Assembly (NCBI GenBank): GCA_027294455.1
Contig: JAPULZ010000242.1
Location: 1 to 39,553 of the forward strand
DNA from: Gemmatimonadota bacterium
GTDB taxonomy: Bacteria; Gemmatimonadota; Gemmatimonadetes; Gemmatimonadales; GWC2-71-9
DNA length: 39,553 bases
Direction of reading: 5' to 3'
Shown here: piece by piece, positions 33,597-39,553 of the stretch
How positions within the stretch are numbered: position 1 is the first letter of the stretch
Layout: every line of letters begins with the position of its first letter
Notes under the pieces: generated by a model
The model's input: only the letters and a program-made list of their open reading frames with translations
Told to the model about the DNA's origin: nothing
Databases searched by the model: none
Program-made: the position numbers and the translations under genes

Positions 33597-34477
33597 TGCC
33601 TGCACAGCCGCGATGGGCGATACTCCCCCTGGTGGGCGTGGGGATGCTCATCGCCGCTGTGGCCCACGCGCAATCCGATATCACCTACCGCACGCTTTCC
33701 ACCTCCAGGCAGGTTGTCGACGAAGAGGAACTCCGCGTCATGGTACGCTTCGGGTTGGGCCATTTCCATTTCGCCGGCGATCCGGGCAACGCGCTCTACC
33801 GCACCACCCTGGTCTACATCGAAGGTGCGTTCGAGCCCGAGCAGGAATACGATCACGACAAGCACGCCTTGAGCATCGCCCTCTCCGAGGGCCCCGAGGA
33901 TCGGAACTTCAATCTCCGCAACCTGCGGGAGCTGCAGCAACGACTCGACGTCAACGTATCCCCCATCGTGCCCATCAGGGTCGACCTGGAATTGGGCGCG
34001 GTGAGCGTCAACATCGACCTCGGGGGATTGTCCCTCCTCGAAGCGGAGGTGCGGACCGGGGCCAGCGAGGGCAGCCTGCGCTTCAGCCGGCCGACCCTCA
34101 CGGCGTGTGAACGACTGGAGTTCCAGATCGGCGCGGCGGATTTTTCGGTGGAACAGCTCGGCAATTCCAACTGCGCCAGGATGGAGTTTCAGGGGGGAGC
34201 CGGACGGTTCACCTTGGACTTCACCGGCCAGTGGCGGCGGGAGGGCGAAACGCGGGCCTCGGTCGATATCGGGGTTGGCGCGCTCACCTTGCGCTTTCCG
34301 TCACATCTCGGCGTGGCCATCACCCTGGACCGCTTTCTGGCGACCTTCGACCACTCCGGGTTCGTCAAGCGCGGCGATGTGTACTACTCGAGCAACTACG
34401 ACGAGACCGAGGCCAGGCTCCGCCTGGACATCGACGCGGTACTTGGCGCCATCGACGTGGTGTGGGTTCCCCGCTGA
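33596..34477 (+). CDS. Secreted beta-rich protein with LiaF/adhesin-like (toastrack) fold pattern
   Basis: Exported protein of 293 residues with a signal peptide ending at AHAQ (residue 26). The mature part is almost all short beta strands. Repeats such as LELGAVSVNIDLGGLSLLEAEVRTGAS and later IGVGALTLRFPSHLGVAI match the pattern of putative auto-transporter adhesin-head and LiaF C-terminal domains, which often go with bactofilin-like and sigma/anti-sigma genes. No transmembrane anchor beyond the signal. Its ATG overlaps the previous stop. It ends 21 bases before the convergent Mrp gene. Exact function unknown. Confidence 0.78.
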   Translation: MPAQPRWAILPLVGVGMLIAAVAHAQSDITYRTLSTSRQVVDEEELRVMVRFGLGHFHFAGDPGNALYRTTLVYIEGAFEPEQEYDHDKHALSIALSEGPEDRNFNLRNLRELQQRLDVNVSPIVPIRVDLELGAVSVNIDLGGLSLLEAEVRTGASEGSLRFSRPTLTACERLEFQIGAADFSVEQLGNSNCARMEFQGGAGRFTLDFTGQWRREGETRASVDIGVGALTLRFPSHLGVAITLDRFLATFDHSGFVKRGDVYYSSNYDETEARLRLDIDAVLGAIDVVWVPR

Positions 34478-34498
34478 CCCCGTGCCGCCGCCCGCCGT

Positions 34499-35599
34499 TC
34501 AAGTGATGATGGGCAGCTTGATGCTCTTCCCACCGATCTTCTCCCGCACTCCGGCCGCCACGGCCTGAATCGCTTGTGCAGCCGGAGAATCCGGGTCGCC
34601 GATGACGATCGGTTTCCCGGCATCGGCAAGTTCGGTCATGCCGGCCTGCAGCGGAATCTGGCCCAGCAAGGGAACGCCGAGCTCATCGGCCAGCTTCTGC
34701 CCACCCCCACTCGAAAACACGTTGACCGTCTCGCCCGCCGGCGTCACGAAGAAACTCATGTTTTCGATGATTCCGAGCACTGGAACGCCCACCTTCTCGA
34801 ACATCTTCGCTCCCCGCAAGGCGTCTCCGATCGCCATCTCCTGCGGCGTGGTGACGATCAAGGCACTCTTCACCTGGGCCGACTGGACGAGCGACAACTG
34901 CGCGTCGCCGGTGCCCGGCGGCAGATCGACGAGGAAGTAGTCCAGTCGTCCCCAATCCACGTCCCGCAAGAACTGTTGCAGGATCTTCATGATGATGGGC
35001 CCGCGCCAGATTGCCGGCGCGTCGCGCTCGATCATGAATCCCAGCGACATGAGCTTGACGCCATGCGCTTCTAACGGAATGATTTTCTGATCCTCGACCG
35101 GCGGTTGCCCGGTCACGCCGAACATCCGCGGGATGTTGGGCCCATAGACATCGGCATCCATGACGCCCACCGCCAACCCCTCTTGGGCCAACGCCACGGC
35201 CAGGTTGGCCGACACCGTGGATTTCCCGACCCCGCCCTTGCCGCTGGAGATCGCGATGATGTGTCCCAACCCCGGCATGTCGGCTGGCTGGGGCGGCGAC
35301 GGCACCGAACCCGGTGCGGCTTTGGCATGGCTTTGCTGCCCGCCGGCCGGGCCGCTGGTCGCCTCGGTCACCTTGACCTTCACGTCGACCACCCCCTCGA
35401 CCTCACGCACCGCCGAGCGGGCCTCGCGGACGAGGTTGGCTGGATCCTCCCGGCCGAGCACGAAGGTGAAGGTGACCCGGCCATCTTCATCGACGGCGAG
35501 GTCCTCGACCATGCCCGCGGAGATGACGTCGTTGTCGACGCGGGGATTGCGGACGTTGGTGAGCGCACCGGCGACGCGGGCTTCGAGTTTCTGGGGCAT
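34499..35599 (-). CDS. Mrp/NBP35-family P-loop ATPase without cysteines
   Basis: MinD-like ATPase of the Mrp/ApbC family, usually an iron-sulfur cluster carrier, 366 residues. An N-terminal MIP18/FSCA (DUF59) domain (about 1-80) is joined by a Gly/Pro/Gln linker to the ATPase domain. The deviant Walker A is GKGGVGKS at 120-127, with MDADVYGPNIPRM and LVDLPPGTGD following. The C-x-x-C motif expected after ENMS reads FVTPAGE, and the whole protein contains no cysteine. A cysteine-bridged cluster at the dimer interface is therefore impossible. It lies 73 bases after the DHH phosphoesterase gene on the same strand. Confidence 0.92.
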   Translation of the reverse strand: MPQKLEARVAGALTNVRNPRVDNDVISAGMVEDLAVDEDGRVTFTFVLGREDPANLVREARSAVREVEGVVDVKVKVTEATSGPAGGQQSHAKAAPGSVPSPPQPADMPGLGHIIAISSGKGGVGKSTVSANLAVALAQEGLAVGVMDADVYGPNIPRMFGVTGQPPVEDQKIIPLEAHGVKLMSLGFMIERDAPAIWRGPIIMKILQQFLRDVDWGRLDYFLVDLPPGTGDAQLSLVQSAQVKSALIVTTPQEMAIGDALRGAKMFEKVGVPVLGIIENMSFFVTPAGETVNVFSSGGGQKLADELGVPLLGQIPLQAGMTELADAGKPIVIGDPDSPAAQAIQAVAAGVREKIGGKSIKLPIIT

Positions 35600-35672
35600 C
35601 GCGATCTAGGTCGGATCCGAGACAGATAGTGTGGTATGTAAGGAATCGTATTGGGGCGCGCGCGTCTACCGG

Positions 35673-36707
35673 TTACTCCAGGGCCGCTCGCGCTTCGGCC
35701 AGGACGGTCTCCTGGACATCGGCCAGCCCACCCTCGAGGGACGCGCCGGCCGCCTTCCGGTGACCGCCGCCGCCAAAACGCTCGGCCAACGCGGCCGCGT
35801 CGACGCCACCCATGGAGCGAAAGGACACCTTGATCCGGCCGTTCGCCAGCTGGCGGAACAACAGGGCCAGCCGCACCCCCTGGATCGAGCGGGGCAGTTC
35901 CACCACCCCCTCGAGGTGTTCGGCACTCAATCCGTGCCGCTCGAGCGCACCGGGCGGGACCGTGATCCACGCCAGCCCGAGGTCGGGCTCGACCACCAGC
36001 GTGTCGGCCACCTCTCCGATCAGCCGGACCCTCCCCTCGGGCTCGCTGGCGAACACCTCGCGATAGATGTCCTCGGGATCGAGGCCGTACTCGAGGAGAT
36101 CGGCGGCGATACGCAGCGTGCGGGGCGACGTATTGCTGAAGCGAAAACCTCCGGTATCGGTCAACATGGCCACGTAGAGCGCCCGCGCCGCGTCGGGTGG
36201 CAACTCCCAACCCAGCGCCTGGGCGAAGTCATAGATGAGTTCCCCGGTGGCACACGCCTCGGGATCCACCATCCGCGGACCCGGCGGCAACGACCCGTCA
36301 CTCAGGTGATGGTCGATGCACACCACGGGAACGCCGCGATCTTGGATGAGCTGGCCCAGCTGCCCCAACCGGCCCATGTCGGAGATGTCCAGTACCACCA
36401 CCGCATCGGCCTTGTTGAGGTGCCGGCCGGCCTGGTGGGTCTTGTCCGCCGATTCGATCCCTTTCAGAAGGAAACGGTATCGGTCGGGAAACGGCGTGGG
36501 ATTGACGATGACCGCGCGAATGCCCTGGGCGTTCAAGATGTGCCAGAAGGCGACTTCGCTCCCCGTGCCGTCCCCATCGGCGTTCACGTGAGTTGTGAGC
36601 ACGATCCGGTCGCCTGGCTGGAGCGCCTCGGCGACCTGCCGGGCCGCCGCCGTCCGCGCCCGTATCGGGGTGACGGCGCGGCGTTTCTTCTTATGGGATC
36701 CGGACAT
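35673..36707 (-). CDS. DHH-DHHA1 phosphoesterase, NrnA-like oligoribonuclease/pAp phosphatase
   Basis: Manganese phosphoesterase that likely degrades very short RNAs or pAp, 344 residues. DHH motifs are present: THVNADGDGTGS (39-50), LDISD (106-110) and the IDHH motif (131-134), with LTDTGGFRFSN further on. The DHHA1 substrate-binding signature GGGGHRKAAG lies near the C-terminus. The ATG at 36707 was chosen as the start of M-S-G-S-H-K-K-K; the frame is open further upstream only into the AGCS gene on the other strand. Divergent from AGCS (100 bases) and upstream of mrp. Confidence 0.93.
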   Translation of the reverse strand: MSGSHKKKRRAVTPIRARTAAARQVAEALQPGDRIVLTTHVNADGDGTGSEVAFWHILNAQGIRAVIVNPTPFPDRYRFLLKGIESADKTHQAGRHLNKADAVVVLDISDMGRLGQLGQLIQDRGVPVVCIDHHLSDGSLPPGPRMVDPEACATGELIYDFAQALGWELPPDAARALYVAMLTDTGGFRFSNTSPRTLRIAADLLEYGLDPEDIYREVFASEPEGRVRLIGEVADTLVVEPDLGLAWITVPPGALERHGLSAEHLEGVVELPRSIQGVRLALLFRQLANGRIKVSFRSMGGVDAAALAERFGGGGHRKAAGASLEGGLADVQETVLAEARAALE

Positions 36708-36807
36708 CGGCGCAAGATACCGGGTTCCCCAGGCAATGCGAGCGCCCTTGCTGTGAGCCCGGCGAACGCTCATTTTCCCGGACTTAAATCCTCCTGACGG
36801 AGAACCC

Positions 36808-38532
36808 ATGGAATCACTTGAGCAGATCGTCAGCGCCGTAAAGAACTTCATCGACAATTTCGGCATCCCGCTCATGGGCGAGACCGTTCCAATCAAGGTC
36901 ATCGCTCTTCTCGGTACCGGAATCTACCTCACCGTTCGACTGGGCTTCGTGCAGATACGGCGCCTGGGCCATGGGTTTGCGGTCACCAGCGGCAAGTATG
37001 ACGACCCCAACGAGCCGGGTGACGTTTCACACTTCCAAGCGCTGACCACGGCACTGTCGGCCACGGTCGGGATCGGCAACATCGCCGGCGCAGCGTGGGC
37101 GATTCACTGGGGTGGTCCCGGCGCGTTGTTCTGGATGTGGATGACGGCCCTGCTGGGTATGGCCACCAAGTTCTCCGAGGTTACGCTCGCCCAACGCTTC
37201 CGCAACGTTAAAAAAACCGAAGGCGCCCAGAAGTGGGAAGGCACCGTTTCGGGCGGGCCAATGTATTACATCGAGCACGGCCTGGGCCCCAAGTGGAAAC
37301 CCATGGCGGTCTTCTTCGCCATCATGCTGGGTTCCACCGCGTTTCTCACCGGCAACGCGGTGCAAGCCAACACCATCGCCGATACGATGCGATCGAGCTT
37401 CGGCATCCCCAATCTCATCACCGGTCTCGTCGCCGCGGGCCTCGTCGCCGCCGTTATCCTCGGCGGCATCACGCGGATCGGCAAGGTCACCGGCATTCTC
37501 GCCCCGGTCATGGCGGCCATCTACGTACTCGGCGCGGGCATGATCATCCTGCTCAACATCGATCAGCTGTTGCCGAGCATCGCGCTCATCTTCCAGGAAG
37601 CTTTCAGCCCGTCGGCCGGCGTCGCCGGCACGGGCATCGGCGCCATTCTCGTGACGATGAACTGGGGTGTGGATCGCGGCCTCTTCTCCAACGAAGCCGG
37701 ACAGGGCTCCGCGCCCATCGCGCACGCCGCCGCTAAGACGGACGAACCCGTCTCCGAGGGCGTCGTGGGGCTGGTCGAACCGTTCATCGACACCATCATC
37801 ATCGTGACCATGACCGCGCTGGTCATCATCATGACCGGTGTGTGGGACGCCAAGGTACCGACTGAGCTCACGATGGACGGCGGAGACATCACGTACCTGG
37901 TTCCCACGGAAGGGGGATATGAAGAGACGACCCCGCCGTCCCAGATCCGTGTGGCGAACGGTCGGCAACTGATCACGGCCGGCGAAGCGGCCTTTGCCTG
38001 GCACGATGTGATCGTCGACCAGCTGTTCACCGACCAAGCACAGACGGTGCCGTTCGACGGCGTCATGAATCCCGGCGCGCCGGCAGTGGGCGACGACGGG
38101 ACGAGCTACCCCATCTTGTATGCGGATGCCCCCGAGGGCGGCGCACCGCTGACCATGCTCGGATTCCGCCGGGGCCTCGCACCGATCGGCGACTTCGGCC
38201 ACTACATCGTACTGGTCTCGGTCCTGCTGTTCGGCATCTCGACCGCCATTGCGTGGAGCTACTACGGGGACCGATGCGCCACGTATCTCTGGGGACCCCG
38301 GGCCGTGATGCCGTACAAGGTGGTGTACGTGTTGATGCACCTCGGCGGCGCGCTCGTCGCGGCCAACGTGGCGTGGGATCTCGGCGACATCTTCCTGGGA
38401 ATCGTGATCCTGCCCAACCTCCTCGCCCTGCTCATGCTGTCGGGCAAGGTGCGGGAGATGGCGGACAGCTATTTCGAGCGGAAGCCCTGGGTTGAGAACG
38501 CCGAAGCACGCCGGCGACTAAAGGGACAGTAG
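36808..38532 (+). CDS. AGCS-family sodium:alanine/glycine symporter with a hydrophilic insert
   Basis: Inner-membrane carrier importing alanine or glycine with Na+ or H+, 574 residues against about 450-480 usual. Signatures present are LTTALSATVGIGNIAGAA (ion/substrate site), FWMWMTALLGMATKFSE and NWGVDRGLFSNEAGQGSAPI. About 100 residues (about 346-447) between the TM helix ending in IIMTGVW and the one starting GHYIVLVSVLLFG are hydrophilic and acidic, and lie outside the family core. GGAG at 36799-36802 serves the ATG at 36808. It can form a 4-bp hairpin with CTCC at 36791-36794. Single-gene unit. Confidence 0.95.
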   Translation: MESLEQIVSAVKNFIDNFGIPLMGETVPIKVIALLGTGIYLTVRLGFVQIRRLGHGFAVTSGKYDDPNEPGDVSHFQALTTALSATVGIGNIAGAAWAIHWGGPGALFWMWMTALLGMATKFSEVTLAQRFRNVKKTEGAQKWEGTVSGGPMYYIEHGLGPKWKPMAVFFAIMLGSTAFLTGNAVQANTIADTMRSSFGIPNLITGLVAAGLVAAVILGGITRIGKVTGILAPVMAAIYVLGAGMIILLNIDQLLPSIALIFQEAFSPSAGVAGTGIGAILVTMNWGVDRGLFSNEAGQGSAPIAHAAAKTDEPVSEGVVGLVEPFIDTIIIVTMTALVIIMTGVWDAKVPTELTMDGGDITYLVPTEGGYEETTPPSQIRVANGRQLITAGEAAFAWHDVIVDQLFTDQAQTVPFDGVMNPGAPAVGDDGTSYPILYADAPEGGAPLTMLGFRRGLAPIGDFGHYIVLVSVLLFGISTAIAWSYYGDRCATYLWGPRAVMPYKVVYVLMHLGGALVAANVAWDLGDIFLGIVILPNLLALLMLSGKVREMADSYFERKPWVENAEARRRLKGQ

Positions 38533-38649
38533 CCGCGCGACTGGGGCGCCCCCGACCCCCGAACCCAGGGATCTGGAGGCGGTGGCGCAACGGCTTACGC
38601 CGAGGTGGTGGTGCGGGGAGACGTCCAGAGGTCCCCGTCAGCAGCTTCG

Positions 38650-39224
38650 CGGCGATCTTGGCCGTGTCGCCAGTAGGTGGACTCGGATCGAGAAGCAATG
38701 CGAACTCGTCACCGCCGAGGCGGCTCACGGTGTCGGTCTTCCGTAGGCACCGTTGCAGCCGGCGTGCGATATCGGCGAGCATCTGATCCCCCGCGGCGTG
38801 GCCGTGCTGGTCGTTGACGGGCTTGAAACCGTCGATGTCCACGTAGATCTACCGCGTGCACGACGCTTGTCCCGTCTACACCGTTGCAGCATCAATAGAG
38901 AGCCTGTCGTTGAACAACCGCCGGTTGGGCACTCCGGTCAAGGAGTCGAGGTCGGCCAACTCCTGCAGCCGACGCTGAGACTCGCGCAGCTCTTTCAACG
39001 CCTGTTCCAGCGCGTGCGTCTTCTGCTTCGTACGCTTCGACGGATACGGCGGAGTATTCGAGCTCCTCCGCGAGCATGTTCAGTCCTTCCATCACACTGT
39101 CCAGGTCGTCCCCGGCGGAGGAGAGTTTGCCCCTCGCCCCCAGGTCGCGACGGGCCAGCCGCACGATGAGGCGGAGGATGGCGGCTACCCGTGAATCGAG
39201 TCCACTCGGTCCGGCAATCAGCGC
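38650..39224 (-). pseudogene. Decayed diguanylate cyclase (GGDEF) gene
   Basis: This stretch has no intact gene. On the minus strand a HAMP-like segment (LDSRVAAILRLIVRLARR, then GDDLDSVMEGLNMLAEELE) opens at 39224. At about 39050 the likeness moves one frame on, to a coiled stretch and LADLDSLTGVPNRRLFNDRL, the usual start of a GGDEF domain. In that frame come two TAG stops (38878-38876 and 38851-38849), then YVDIDGFKPVNDQHGHAAGD and RLGGDEFALLL. Likeness ends at about 38650, half-way through the domain. So there is one frameshift, two nonsense codons and a lost C-terminus; sequencing error could explain only part. The rest of 38533-39331 holds nothing else that I can see besides the padR upstream region. 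Confidence 0.8.
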
Positions 39225-39299
39225 TCACCAGGGGTCGGGGGCCTCCTCCTCCTCCCTGGGGGGAGTTGCGGCGGGGAAGGGCCAGATATATCTTCATTC

Positions 39300-39328
39300 A
39301 TACTGTATGCATTTTGCAGATTGTTAAC
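39300..39328 (+). promoter_or_regulatory. AT-rich palindromic region before padR
   Basis: In an otherwise GC-rich setting, ATAC-T-GTAT (39300-39308), TGCA-TTT-TGCA (39308-39318) and GTTAAC (39323-39328) follow each other just before the ATG at 39332. PadR proteins commonly bind AT-rich dyads at their own promoters, so this is a candidate autoregulatory site and promoter. Confidence 0.4.
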
Positions 39329-39331
39329 TCT

Positions 39332-39553
39332 ATGTCGAACAACGAGATACCGATCGAGCGCCTCCTGCCGCTGAAGCCGGCGGTGTTACTCATCCTCCTT
39401 ACCCTGGGTGAGGAACGCCGGCATGGGTACGGCATCATGAGCGCCGTTCGCGGGCGGTCGGGTGGCCTGATCGACCTGGGCACGAGTCACCTCTACCGGC
39501 ATCTCAAGCGGCTGTTGGACTCGGGCATGGTGGAGGAGACCGCCGACAATGAC
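39332..39553 (+). CDS. PadR-family transcriptional regulator, 5' part (cut by window end)
   Basis: Winged-helix repressor; 74 residues are present of about 100-180. The N-terminal LKPAVLLILLTLGEERRHGYGIM and the recognition helix region GTSHLYRHLKRLLDSGMVEE are characteristic. The ATG at 39332 has no strong Shine-Dalgarno. PadR genes often sit before ABC-permease or efflux genes; what follows here is off the window. Divergent from the GGDEF pseudogene. Confidence 0.92.
   Translation, partial: MSNNEIPIERLLPLKPAVLLILLTLGEERRHGYGIMSAVRGRSGGLIDLGTSHLYRHLKRLLDSGMVEETADND

Noticed and set aside
36791-36802. CTCC/GGAG hairpin hiding the AGCS ribosome site as a thermosensor
   Set aside because: Four pairs are too weak to claim control; noted only in the gene entry.
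1-39553. tRNA or rRNA genes, CRISPR arrays, insertion sequences and phage genes
   Set aside because: A read-through of the intergenic gaps showed no cloverleaf-like sequence, spaced direct repeats, transposase or integrase motifs.

Overview
The window is a GC-rich, densely packed bacterial chromosome segment with about 37 protein genes, one decayed gene and no RNA genes that I can recognise. Gene content points to a free-living, probably Gram-negative-type bacterium with type IV pili, secreted metallopeptidases and a menaquinone-type quinone operon. The style (tig-clpP-clpX-engB block, many overlapping stop/start codons, -AQ signal-peptide ends, an AGCS carrier with a long insert, a PadR gene) fits Gemmatimonadota best. 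That placement is an inference from gene style, not from a marker-gene search.

Layout. 1-342 is the tail of a type IV pilin. 513-3954 holds two secreted zinc peptidases (M28 glutamate-carboxypeptidase-like, M20), facing a zinc alcohol dehydrogenase across a perfect hairpin. 5174-10476 is a co-directional run: trigger factor, clpP, clpX, engB, a small secreted protein and a hexapeptide acetyltransferase, closed by a strong bidirectional hairpin. 10566-12854 (minus) is a PilB-type ATPase fused to a receiver domain. Facing away from it are a lipoprotein and an FHA-GAF-class III cyclase. 15408-19683 (minus) is glmM-glmS-dtd-maf, which makes glucosamine phosphates for cell-wall synthesis and carries two housekeeping-repair genes. 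metB-like follows on plus. 21101-26265 is a tight plus-strand operon: M48 peptidase, purD, mutM, a shortened UvrC relative and a CaCA exchanger. It converges on a minus-strand quinone operon (30733 down to 26280): menG/ubiE, ubiD, ubiA, a 71-residue proline-rich micro-gene, ubiX and a YfcE-type phosphoesterase. 30825-34477 is an ECF sigma operon with a membrane partner, a bactofilin-like membrane protein and an adhesin-fold secreted protein. Then come Mrp (cysteine-free) and a DHH phosphoesterase on minus, an AGCS sodium:amino-acid carrier on plus, a diguanylate cyclase pseudogene on minus, and the start of a PadR regulator cut by the window end.

The most interesting items are the sigma/membrane/bactofilin/adhesin-fold operon, the PilB-receiver fusion, the doubly coupled proline-rich micro-gene inside the quinone operon, the UvrC-like protein that keeps the GIY-YIG nuclease and four cysteines but lacks the second nuclease half, and a three-armed hairpin at 10479-10532 that can fold in two exclusive ways. 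No phage, transposon, CRISPR array, tRNA or rRNA was seen.
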